DNA from: Actinomycetes bacterium
GTDB taxonomy: Bacteria; Actinomycetota; Acidimicrobiia; Acidimicrobiales; RAAP-2
Reading direction: 5' to 3'
Assembly: GCA_021784205.1 (NCBI GenBank)
Contig: JAJXTB010000035.1
Coordinates: 1 to 21,459 of the forward strand
Length of the DNA: 21,459 nt
The notes under the pieces are model-generated. The model ran no database searches. It had not been told where the DNA came from and worked only from the letters and a program-made list of their open reading frames with translations. The position numbers were made by a program, and so were the translations under genes. Of this stretch, positions 7,460 to 14,697 are shown one piece after another (the first letter of the stretch is position 1; every line of letters starts with the position of its first letter).

Positions 7460-7476
7460 TCATAAGGCACTAACAC

Positions 7477-7734
7477 ATGGCTGAGAAGGCACAGATCATT
7501 AAGGACTATCAGGCTCACGGCACGGACACGGGCTCGCCCGAGGTCCAAATCGCGATTCTGACGGACCGGATCGCGCACCTCACCGAGCATTTGAAGGTTC
7601 ACAAGGGTGATCACCACACCCGCCGCGGACTCATGAAGCTCATCGGCCAACGCCGCCGTCTTTTGGACTACGTCCAGCGCGACGACGTGGAGCGTTACCG
7701 CTCGCTGATCGGTCGTCTCGGCATTCGTCGCTAG
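7477..7734 (+). CDS. rpsO: 30S ribosomal protein S15
   Basis: An 85-residue primary-binding ribosomal protein that organises the central domain of 16S rRNA and takes part in the B4 intersubunit bridge. The four-helix S15 fold is recognisable from [20 protein letters not shown] (16-35), the RNA-contact segment [20 protein letters not shown] (42-61) and [21 protein letters not shown]. It is four residues shorter than the usual 89-residue form, with no loss inside conserved motifs. ATG 7477 has AAGG 9 bases upstream. It has its own promoter and a structured leader, and is followed by pnp, as in many bacteria. Confidence 0.97.
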   Translation: MAEKAQIIKDYQAHGTDTGSPEVQIAILTDRIAHLTEHLKVHKGDHHTRRGLMKLIGQRRRLLDYVQRDDVERYRSLIGRLGIRR

Positions 7735-7742
7735 CCGAGCCA

Positions 7743-7759
7743 ACGCCGACTTTCGGCGT
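7743..7759 (+). other. Hairpin just after rpsO
   Basis: ACGCCGA (7743-7749) and TCGGCGT (7753-7759) form a perfect seven-pair stem with a CTT loop, 8 bases after the rpsO stop. No T-tract follows, so full termination is unlikely; a transcript-stabilising or partial-termination role is more plausible. Confidence 0.5.
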
Positions 7760-7784
7760 GACAACACATCCGACTCACCGGAGG

Positions 7785-7824
7785 CCAGTGGAGGGCAGTC
7801 GCACCCGCGACGGTTGCCCACTGG
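7785..7824 (+). promoter_or_regulatory. Long stem-loop in the rpsO-pnp intergenic leader
   Basis: Three stacked five-pair helices form one arm: CCAGT (7785-7789) with ACTGG (7820-7824), GGGCA (7793-7797) with TGCCC (7815-7819), and GTCGC (7798-7802) with GCGAC (7807-7811) around an ACCC loop. Three-base bulges sit on either side (7790-7792 and 7812-7814). An intergenic rpsO-pnp stem-loop cleaved by RNase III is established in E. coli and Streptomyces, and in E. coli PNPase represses its own mRNA through it. This is a likely counterpart. Confidence 0.55.
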
Positions 7825-7838
7825 GGTCCGGACGGAGT

Positions 7839-7858
7839 GTTGCTAATCAAGGAGCAAC
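7839..7858 (+). promoter_or_regulatory. Hairpin enclosing the pnp ribosome-binding site
   Basis: GTTGCT (7839-7844) and AGCAAC (7853-7858) are exact complements around the loop AATCAAGG. The Shine-Dalgarno AAGGAG (7849-7854) is split between loop and 3' arm, and the stem ends one base before ATG 7860. The hairpin could modulate pnp translation. Confidence 0.45.
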
Positions 7859-7859
7859 C

Positions 7860-10343
7860 ATGACTGACGCCATCCGCGTAAGTAGCCCGCTAACGGGCAC
7901 CGACAAGACCCTTTCCTTCGAGGCCGGTCACCTCGCCCAACTCGCCGACGGCGCGGTTCTCGCGCGCATCGGTGACACGATGCTGCTCGTGACGGCCACC
8001 GCCGCGCGCAGCGTTCGTGAAGGGATGGATTTCTTCCCCCTGACGGTGGACATCGAGGAGCGCGCCTACGCCGCGGGCAAGATCCCCGGGGCGTTCTTTC
8101 GCCGCGAGGGTAAGCCTTCGGACCAGGCGGTGCTGATCTGCCGACTGATCGACCGGCCGCTGCGCCCGTCGTTCCCCAAGGGCTTCCGCAACGAGACCCA
8201 GGTGGTCGGCACGATCTTCAGCGCCGACCAGGAGAACCCGCACGACATCCTCGCGATCAACGCGGCCTCCGCGGCCCTGATGATCTCGGGCATCCCCTTC
8301 GACGGTCCCATCGGCGCGGTTCGCCTCGCCTACACGACCGACGGCGAGTGGGTCGCGCACCCGACCTACTCCGAGGGTGACGCCTCGGTCTTTGAGCTCG
8401 TGGTGGCCGGACGCGCACTCAGTGACTCGGTCGAGACCGACATCGCCATCATGATGGTCGAGGCGGGCGGCACCGAGGGTTCCTTCGAGAAGTACGCCGA
8501 CGGGGCGCCGAAGGTCTCCGAGGAGGTCCTCGCGGCCGGCCTCGAGGCCTCCAAACTCTGGATCCGTGAGTCGATCAACCTCCAGCGCGAGCTGGTGCGC
8601 GAGTTCGTCGCCGCCCGCGGGCCGATCACGCCGATGGTCTACTCGACCTTCGCCGACTACCAAGAGGACGTGATGAACGCCGTCCAGACCGTGGGCGGCG
8701 AGAAGCTGGCCGCTGCCAACAAGGTCGCCGGCAAGCAGGAGCGCTCCGACGCCATCACCGCGGTCACCGCCGAGATCGAAGTGGCCCTGGCCGACGAGTT
8801 CCCGGGCCGCAACTCCGAGGTGCGCGCGGCCGTGAAGTCGCTGACCAAGAAGCTGGTGCGCCAGCGCATTGTGACCGAAGGCGTGCGCATCGACGGACGA
8901 GGCGTCGCCGACATCCGTCCGCTCTCGGCCGCGATCGACCTCTTTCCGATGACCCACGGCTCGGCGCTCTTCCAGCGCGGCGAAACCCAGGTCGTCAACG
9001 TGACCACGCTCGGCATGCCGCGCATGCGTCAGCAGATCGACTCGATCACCCCCGACGAGTGGCGCCGCTACATGCACCACTACAACTTCCCGCCGTACTC
9101 GACGGGTGAGACCGGCCGCGTGGGCATGCCCAAGCGCCGCGAGATCGGCCACGGCATGCTCGCCGAGCGTGCGCTGATCCCCGTCCTGCCCAGCGAGCAG
9201 GACTTCGCCTACACGCTGCGCGTCGTCTCTGACGTGATGCAGTCCAACGGCTCGACCTCGATGGCGTCCGTCTGCGGATCGACGCTGTCGCTGATGGCCG
9301 CGGGTGTCCCGATCAAGGCCCCGGTGGCGGGCATCGCGATGGGCCTCGTCTACGACGAGGGCAACTACGTCACCCTGACCGACATCCTCGGCGCGGAAGA
9401 CGCGTTCGGGGACATGGACTTCAAGGTCGCCGGCACCGCCGACGCGGTTACCGCGCTGCAGCTCGACACCAAGATCGACGGCCTGCCGGCCGACGTCTTG
9501 GCCCGCGCGCTTCACCAGGCCAAGGAGGCTCGTCTGGCGATCCTCGACGTGATCACCGCGACGATTGCCGAGCCTCGTCCCACGGTGGCCGAGGTCGCGC
9601 CCAAGATCATCTCGATGGAGATTCCGATCGACAAGATCGGCGAGGTCATCGGACCCAAGGGCAAGGTCATCAACACCCTCCAGCAAGAGACGGGCGCGGA
9701 CATCGCGGTCGACGACGACGGTGTCGTTGGGACGGTGACCATTGGCGCCAAGGACGGACGAGCCGTCGAAGAGGCCCGTCGACGCATCGCGTTGATCCTC
9801 GACCCGCCTTCGGCCGACGTGGGCGCCGTCTACAGCGGTCGCGTAGTGAACATCGCCAAGTTCGGCGCCTTCGTGTCGATCCTGCCCGGGCGTGACGGCC
9901 TGTTGCACATCTCCAAGATGTCGCCGCTCAACGGCGGCAAGAGGATCGGTCAGGTCGAGGACGTCCTCGAACTCGGCCAGCCCATTGAGGTGCGCGTGGA
10001 CGACATCGACCCGCAGGGCAAGGTGTCGCTCTCCCTGGCTGGAGAGTACGCCGACATCGAGGTCGAGGATTCGCCGCGCGAGCCGCGCCGCGACCGCGAG
10101 CGCGAGCCGCGTCGTGACCGTGATCGCGAGCCGCGTGCCGAGCGCGAGCAGCGTGCGGAACGTGAGCCGCGCGCCCGCGAGGAGCGCCCCGCCCGCGCGC
10201 CGTCCTTTGAGAGTGACTTCGAGGCCGAACTGGCTGGCGAGATCGGTGACCTCGGCCCCGGTGGACCGTCGATGAGCGACGGCGACCGCGACCGCGACCG
10301 CGACCGCGGCGGAAGCCGGGGCTCGCGCCCGCGCCGCCGCTAG
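7860..10343 (+). CDS. pnp: Polyribonucleotide nucleotidyltransferase (PNPase)
   Basis: An 827-residue phosphorolytic 3'-5' exoribonuclease; it degrades RNA with phosphate and can add tails in reverse. Order of domains: RNase PH-like 1 (about 10-220), alpha-helical linker, RNase PH-like 2 (about 330-550) with FQRGETQVVNVTTLG and GDMDFKVAGT carrying the catalytic Asp, KH (GPKG at 598-601), and S1 (about 656-725, YSGRVVNIAKFGAFVSILPG). From about 735 there is an unusual charged tail rich in Arg, Glu and Asp, ending in an SDGDRDRDRDR stretch and a Gly/Ser/Arg end. ATG 7860 has AAGGAG 5 bases upstream; the in-frame GTG at 7758 lies inside the post-rpsO hairpin and is rejected. The leader carries two further hairpins. 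Confidence 0.96.
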   Translation: MTDAIRVSSPLTGTDKTLSFEAGHLAQLADGAVLARIGDTMLLVTATAARSVREGMDFFPLTVDIEERAYAAGKIPGAFFRREGKPSDQAVLICRLIDRPLRPSFPKGFRNETQVVGTIFSADQENPHDILAINAASAALMISGIPFDGPIGAVRLAYTTDGEWVAHPTYSEGDASVFELVVAGRALSDSVETDIAIMMVEAGGTEGSFEKYADGAPKVSEEVLAAGLEASKLWIRESINLQRELVREFVAARGPITPMVYSTFADYQEDVMNAVQTVGGEKLAAANKVAGKQERSDAITAVTAEIEVALADEFPGRNSEVRAAVKSLTKKLVRQRIVTEGVRIDGRGVADIRPLSAAIDLFPMTHGSALFQRGETQVVNVTTLGMPRMRQQIDSITPDEWRRYMHHYNFPPYSTGETGRVGMPKRREIGHGMLAERALIPVLPSEQDFAYTLRVVSDVMQSNGSTSMASVCGSTLSLMAAGVPIKAPVAGIAMGLVYDEGNYVTLTDILGAEDAFGDMDFKVAGTADAVTALQLDTKIDGLPADVLARALHQAKEARLAILDVITATIAEPRPTVAEVAPKIISMEIPIDKIGEVIGPKGKVINTLQQETGADIAVDDDGVVGTVTIGAKDGRAVEEARRRIALILDPPSADVGAVYSGRVVNIAKFGAFVSILPGRDGLLHISKMSPLNGGKRIGQVEDVLELGQPIEVRVDDIDPQGKVSLSLAGEYADIEVEDSPREPRRDREREPRRDRDREPRAEREQRAEREPRAREERPARAPSFESDFEAELAGEIGDLGPGGPSMSDGDRDRDRDRGGSRGSRPRRR
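10284..10307 (+). repeat. Four GACCGC hexamer repeats at the pnp 3' end
   Basis: Four exact tandem copies of GACCGC encode alternating Asp-Arg in the PNPase tail. Unit length is a multiple of three, so copy-number change would keep the frame. Confidence 0.85.
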
Positions 10344-10352
10344 GCACCTTTC

Positions 10353-13016
10353 GTGCCCGTCGAGGTGGATCTCACCACGGCGCCGACGACATCGGCGCCG
10401 TGGTGGCGTCCCCTCGCCAGAGCGGATCGCACCGCTCTGATCGTGATGCTCGCGCTGCCGACGCTGCTCTTTGGCGTGCCGGCCGCGCTGGGACACCCGG
10501 CCATCGCCGCGGACAACCTGATCCAGAACTTCCCGCTGCGCGTCCTTTCGGGCCGCCAGATCGCGAGCGGCCACCTGCCACTCATGAACCCGTTGGCCGA
10601 CTCGGGCACACCGCTGCTCGGCGGCATGAACGCGGGCTCGCTCTTTCCCCTCACGATCATCTTCGCGTTCTTACCGGCGATTCTTGCCTGGGTGATCAAC
10701 CTCGTTGCGGTCTACGCGGCCGCCGCGATCGGGCTCTTCTGCCTCGCTCGCTACCACGGGCTGCGTAGCACGCCGGCCCTCGCCGGCGGCCTTGTCTATG
10801 CCTACGTCGGCGCGATGACCGGCCAGATGGTCCATCTCGGGGTGGTTCAGGGATACGCGATGCTGCCCTGGGAGATTCTGTGTCTACTGGTGCTGGCCGA
10901 GCGCGTGCGCCGTCCGCGAGCGTGGCGCCACCGCGCTCGCGAGGTCGCCGCACCGGTTATGGGCCTCGGCGTGCTGTGGGGGCTGACCTCACTATCAGGT
11001 GAGCCGCGCGCGATCGCCGAGATGGAGCTCGTCGTGCTCGTCGTGGGTGCCGTGGTGCTCCTCGCCCCGGGCCGGTGGCGCCCGATGACCTGGTCACATC
11101 GGGTCGAATATGTCGGGGCCGTCGCGTTGGGGGTGGCGTGGGGGGCCCTGATCGGTCTGGCCCAACTGGTGACGGGCTGGAGCTACATCGCGGTCTCGCA
11201 ACGCACCAACCTCGGCTACCAGTTCTTCGGCTCGGGCTCGCTGGCGGTTCGCTGGTCGTCGCTGTGGTTCGTCCCCGACCTCTTCGGCGGCAACGGGATC
11301 TTGCACCAGCCCTCGTACTTCGCGAGCTACAACTTGCCCGAGGTGACCGGCTATGCCGGCCTGGCCGCGCTAGTCGCCGTGGCCGCGTACCTGGGTCAAC
11401 TCATCGGGCGAGCGCGTCGCGCGGCCGTGCGCGAGTTCGCCCCCTATGGCGTGCTCGCCCTGGTGGGAGTGTGGGCGACCTGGGGCGACTACACGCCCGT
11501 CGGGCGCGTCTTCTGGTGGATACCTCTCTTTAGCTCGACGCGCCTGCAGAGTCGCAACGTGATCCTCGTCGACCTCGCGGCGAGCGTGCTGCTGGCCTGG
11601 TGGCTCCAGCGAGTGGCCGATCGCGACGATGACGGGGCGTCTCTCGTTGGCGCGCGGCGCTATCTCACTCTCGCGCCCGTCGTCGCCGTCGTCGCCATCG
11701 CGGTGCTCGCCCTCTTCGACGGGCGGCACTTCTTGCACTTCCTCGGCCTCACGATGGGAGCGACGCGCTGGGTGCTCTACGAGCGACCCACCCTCGTAAT
11801 GCATCTGGTGATCGCCGTCGCGATGGCAATCGCCGTGCTGCTGGTACGTCGCGACCGGGTGCGCTGGCTGCTCGTCATTCTCGCGCTTGACGCCGTAGCC
11901 TTCTTCGCCTTCAACGCGACCGGTCTAGCGCCGGGTCGTGCCGGCGTGATGCCCTCGCGCGCGAACGCCGTCGCCCACCTCGGTCTGACTGGGAGATTCG
12001 CGATGGTCGATCCCACCGGGGCGGCGGGCGATACGTTCGAGAGCCTCGGTCTGGCCAATATGAACGTCTTCACCCAGCTTCCTTCGATCCAGGGATATGG
12101 ATCGTTGATCGACGCCTACTACGGATCCGAGACCGGGACGCACCCGCTCTTTCGCCTGGACGCGTGTCACCTCGTGAGCGGCCAGTTCCGCCAGCTGCGT
12201 CTGGCCTCGCTGGTGCTCGCGAGCAACCAGCTGATGGTCTCGCCGCGAGCGGGTGCGCAGTACTGCGAGTCCCCGCGGCGCACCGAGACAGCGTTTCGCT
12301 ACTTCGGCCAGCTCGTGCACGTGAGAGAGATCCGTCTCGAGGGCGTCGACGGTGAGCCCCTGTCGACCACGACGGTCTCGGTGCAGATGCTTACCTCGTC
12401 GGGCGCGCCGACCGGCGACATCGCGACGATCCCCGGCGCGACGACTCTCACCTGGGCACCGGCGACGACGGCGCCGACCGCCGGCTTCGTGCTGCACTCG
12501 CCGTCGGGCGTACGCGTCGGTTCGGCGCTGGTGACGTTGATGGGCGGCGCCACGTATCAACTCACGACGCCCTTTCAGCAGGCGGTCGCCACGCGCTCGT
12601 GGCGCTTACGCGAAACGAGCGGAACGCTGGCGTTCTTTCGAACGACCTCGCTGCTGCCCAGCGCGTGGGTGTCGTCGCTGTCAACCGGGCACATCGAGAG
12701 TGTGCGCAACGCTATCTGGGGCGACACCTGGGTGCGGGTGCACGCGAGAACGCGCACGACGGTGCTGCATTCGGTGGAGTGGATACCCGGCTGGCGTGCC
12801 GAGGCCCAGCGCGTGGGTGGTTCCCAGGTGATCGCCCTCACGGTGCACCGCAACGGTCTCATCCAGTCGGTCAGCGTCCCGCCGGGGGAGTGGGTGATCC
12901 ACTACCACTACCACGCTCCGCACATCGAGCTCGGGCTCTTCGGATCGATGCTGGGCGTGCTCGCACTCGTCGTCGTCGCCGTCGCGCGGCGCCGACGCCC
13001 TAGGGTTGAAGCATGA
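10353..13016 (+). CDS. YfhO-like polytopic membrane protein (putative GT-C-type glycosyltransferase)
   Basis: An 887-residue membrane protein. About a dozen hydrophobic segments fill residues 28-520. A mostly non-hydrophobic, probably extracytoplasmic region of about 330 residues follows, then a last membrane helix near 858-880 and a basic end (RRRRPRVEA). The first external loop holds an acidic residue and a proline-rich motif, D54-x3-Q58-N-F-P and G-x-L-P-L-x-N-P (73-80), as in YfhO and related GT-C proteins that use polyprenyl-linked sugars. The end has IPGW (near 810) and a PPGEW-type strand, matching the YfhO C-terminus. Bacillus YfhO is implicated in lipoteichoic acid glycosylation; the substrate here is unknown. 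GTG 10353 has a weak ribosome-binding site, and two hairpins cover the first 30 codons, so a later start such as GTG 10443 or ATG 10446 cannot be excluded. Its stop overlaps dapB by 4 bases. Confidence 0.75.
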   Translation: MPVEVDLTTAPTTSAPWWRPLARADRTALIVMLALPTLLFGVPAALGHPAIAADNLIQNFPLRVLSGRQIASGHLPLMNPLADSGTPLLGGMNAGSLFPLTIIFAFLPAILAWVINLVAVYAAAAIGLFCLARYHGLRSTPALAGGLVYAYVGAMTGQMVHLGVVQGYAMLPWEILCLLVLAERVRRPRAWRHRAREVAAPVMGLGVLWGLTSLSGEPRAIAEMELVVLVVGAVVLLAPGRWRPMTWSHRVEYVGAVALGVAWGALIGLAQLVTGWSYIAVSQRTNLGYQFFGSGSLAVRWSSLWFVPDLFGGNGILHQPSYFASYNLPEVTGYAGLAALVAVAAYLGQLIGRARRAAVREFAPYGVLALVGVWATWGDYTPVGRVFWWIPLFSSTRLQSRNVILVDLAASVLLAWWLQRVADRDDDGASLVGARRYLTLAPVVAVVAIAVLALFDGRHFLHFLGLTMGATRWVLYERPTLVMHLVIAVAMAIAVLLVRRDRVRWLLVILALDAVAFFAFNATGLAPGRAGVMPSRANAVAHLGLTGRFAMVDPTGAAGDTFESLGLANMNVFTQLPSIQGYGSLIDAYYGSETGTHPLFRLDACHLVSGQFRQLRLASLVLASNQLMVSPRAGAQYCESPRRTETAFRYFGQLVHVREIRLEGVDGEPLSTTTVSVQMLTSSGAPTGDIATIPGATTLTWAPATTAPTAGFVLHSPSGVRVGSALVTLMGGATYQLTTPFQQAVATRSWRLRETSGTLAFFRTTSLLPSAWVSSLSTGHIESVRNAIWGDTWVRVHARTRTTVLHSVEWIPGWRAEAQRVGGSQVIALTVHRNGLIQSVSVPPGEWVIHYHYHAPHIELGLFGSMLGVLALVVVAVARRRRPRVEA
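10373..10405 (+). other. Perfect 14-bp hairpin at the start of the YfhO-like gene
   Basis: CACCACGGCGCCGA (10373-10386) and TCGGCGCCGTGGTG (10392-10405) are exact complements around the loop CGACA. It lies 30 bases after the pnp stop and within codons 7-18 of the downstream reading frame. No T-tract follows. It could be the 3' stabilising or terminating structure of the pnp transcript, or a translational control element of the next gene. Confidence 0.65.
10418..10439 (+). other. Second, 8-bp hairpin early in the YfhO-like gene
   Basis: CAGAGCGG (10418-10425) pairs exactly with CCGCTCTG (10432-10439) around ATCGCA. It follows the 14-bp hairpin by 12 bases, giving two tandem stem-loops before the first membrane segment is translated. 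Confidence 0.5.
13001..13006 (+). promoter_or_regulatory. Candidate -10 element for a leaderless dapB transcript
   Basis: TAGGGT in the last codons of the preceding gene is followed by exactly six bases before ATG 13013, as before ribF. No convincing -35 is seen. It would let dapB-dapA-rnj be expressed independently of the membrane protein gene. Confidence 0.4.
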
Positions 13017-13804
13017 AGCGCGTCGCAATCGTTGGAGCGGCCGGGCGCATGGGCCAGGTGATGGCCGAGGGACTCGCGCGCGAGGGCGACGTCGCGGTTC
13101 GCGCCCTCGTCGACATTGCCGAGCCGGCTCGATCTCAGGACGCGGTCGTGGCGACGTCGCTGACGTCGCTCGATCCGTCGAGCATCGACGCCGTAGTCGA
13201 CTTCTCGACGCCCGACGGCGTCGTGGCCTCCGCGGCGTGGTGCGCCGCGAATCGCGTGGGACTCGTCGTGGGCACGACCGGTCTCAGTGACGCCCAGCGT
13301 GAGCTGGTGGCCCAGGCCGCCCGGTCTACCCGCGTGGTGATGGCCGCCAACTTCGCCATCGGCGCGGTGCTCGCCGAGCGCTTCGCCGTACTCGCCGCGC
13401 CCTACTTCGAGCGCGCCGAGGTGATTGAACTCCACCACGACGCCAAGGTCGACGCGCCCTCGGGCACCTCGCTCTCGACGGCGCGCGCGCTGGCCGCCGC
13501 GCGCCGCGCCGCCGGTCGCATCGACCTGCCCGAGCCCACCCAGCGTGAGAGCGTCGAGGGATCGCGCGGCGCGAACGTCGAGGGCGTGAGAGTCCACGCG
13601 GTTCGCCTGCCCGGACTCGTCGCCCACGAGGAGATCCTCTTCGGTGGGCCCGGCGAGGGACTCACCATCCGCCACGACTCCTTTGATCGTCGAAGCTTCG
13701 TTCAGGGCGTTGCGCTGGCCCTGCGCAAGATGGGCGACGAACCGGGTCTCAGCGTGGGTGTGGGCGAGTTCCTGACGAGCCCCACTGGTAACTTCGAACT
13801 ATGA
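13013..13804 (+). CDS. dapB: 4-hydroxy-tetrahydrodipicolinate reductase
   Basis: A 263-residue enzyme of the diaminopimelate/lysine pathway that reduces 4-hydroxy-tetrahydrodipicolinate with NAD(P)H. The N-terminal Rossmann motif VAIVGAAGRMGQ has its glycines at 8-14. VVDFSTPDGV (61-70) and VVGTTGLS (85-92) line the cofactor site. The catalytic and substrate-binding motif is ELHHDAKVDAPSGT (139-152), with His141/His142 and Lys145. FGGPGEGLTIRHDSFDR near the end is also typical. Length is normal for actinobacterial DapB. ATG 13013 overlaps the previous stop (ATGA), and the stop overlaps the dapA start in the same way, so the three genes are coupled; a leaderless promoter signal is also present. 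Confidence 0.96.
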   Translation: MKRVAIVGAAGRMGQVMAEGLAREGDVAVRALVDIAEPARSQDAVVATSLTSLDPSSIDAVVDFSTPDGVVASAAWCAANRVGLVVGTTGLSDAQRELVAQAARSTRVVMAANFAIGAVLAERFAVLAAPYFERAEVIELHHDAKVDAPSGTSLSTARALAAARRAAGRIDLPEPTQRESVEGSRGANVEGVRVHAVRLPGLVAHEEILFGGPGEGLTIRHDSFDRRSFVQGVALALRKMGDEPGLSVGVGEFLTSPTGNFEL

Positions 13805-14697
13805 CGTCACCGCGCTTTGGCCGGGTGCTCACCGCCATGGTGACGCCCTTTGAGTTTGACGGCTCCCTTGATCTGAAGATGGCAGCAACGCTCGCGCGCT
13901 ATCTGGTCGATCACGGCAGCGACGCCCTGGTGGTGGCCGGCTCCACGGGTGAGGGGACCTCGCTCTCGGAGGATGAGAAGCTGGCGCTCTTCGCCGCGGT
14001 GGCGAGCGCGGTCGACGTGCCCGTTCTCGCCGGCTCGACGTCGGCCGACACCCGTCGATCCGTGGAGTTGACTGCGCGCGTTGCTGACGTCGGTGTGGCG
14101 GGCGTGCTGGCGACGACGCCCGCCTACGCGCGCCCGAGTCAGGCCGGCATCGCCGCGCACCTGGGACGAATCGCCGAGTCGACGGCGCTACCCGTCATGA
14201 TCTACGACATCCCTTCGCGCACCGGCCGCAAGATCGCCGCGACGACTTTGATCGATCTGGTGAGAAGCCACGAGAACGTCGTGGCGCTAAAGGACGCTTC
14301 GGCCGACCTGCCCGGCGCCGCGCACGTCAAGGCCGTCCTCGGCGACGCCCTCGACCTCTACAGCGGCGACGACGCCCTGACCCTGCCCTTCATGGCGATC
14401 GGAGCCGTCGGCGTCGTCTCGGTCGCCGCGCACTGGGCCGGCGACGTCTTCACGGCGATGGTGCGAGCAGCCGAGGACGGCGACTGGCTCGAGGCGCGTC
14501 GGCTCAACGAGGTCCTCGCCGAGAGCTGCGCCTTTGAGAGCTCCGAGGCCTACCCGAACCCCGTACCGACCAAGGCGGCCATGCGCGCGCTCGGTCTGGC
14601 CGTCGGGGACTGTCGCCTGCCCCACAGCGCGGCCGACGAGGAGATCGATGCGCGCGCGGCTCGCGTGCTCGCGGCTCTGGCGGCCTCGCGTGGCTAA
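13801..14697 (+). CDS. dapA: 4-hydroxy-tetrahydrodipicolinate synthase
   Basis: A 298-residue TIM-barrel class I aldolase condensing pyruvate with aspartate semialdehyde, the committed step before DapB. Visible active-site elements: GSTGEG (47-52) for pyruvate carboxylate binding, TTPAYARPSQ with Tyr109 (equivalent to E. coli Tyr107), IYDIPSRTG with Tyr135 and Arg140, and the Schiff-base lysine Lys164 in VALKDAS. The C-terminal NPVPTKAAM motif is also present. All key residues are intact. The start ATG 13801 shares 4 bases with the dapB stop. The 3' end overlaps the rnj GTG start by 8 bases. dapA next to rnj is a known actinobacterial arrangement. Confidence 0.96.
   Translation: MTSPRFGRVLTAMVTPFEFDGSLDLKMAATLARYLVDHGSDALVVAGSTGEGTSLSEDEKLALFAAVASAVDVPVLAGSTSADTRRSVELTARVADVGVAGVLATTPAYARPSQAGIAAHLGRIAESTALPVMIYDIPSRTGRKIAATTLIDLVRSHENVVALKDASADLPGAAHVKAVLGDALDLYSGDDALTLPFMAIGAVGVVSVAAHWAGDVFTAMVRAAEDGDWLEARRLNEVLAESCAFESSEAYPNPVPTKAAMRALGLAVGDCRLPHSAADEEIDARAARVLAALAASRG

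Noticed and set aside
7743..7759. The post-rpsO hairpin as an intrinsic terminator
   Set aside because: The stem is good but followed by GACAACAC rather than a T-tract, so termination is not supported.
7814..7847. Possible pnp promoter TTGCCC (7814-7819) with GCTAAT (7842-7847)
   Set aside because: The 22-base spacer is too long for a sigma-70-type promoter, and both parts belong to the leader hairpins.
7890..10574. Long minus-strand open frame of 894 codons opposite pnp
   Set aside because: It is a shadow frame produced by high GC at third codon positions of pnp; its translation is His/Asp/Arg/Val-rich with no recognisable family, and it covers a highly conserved gene on the other strand.
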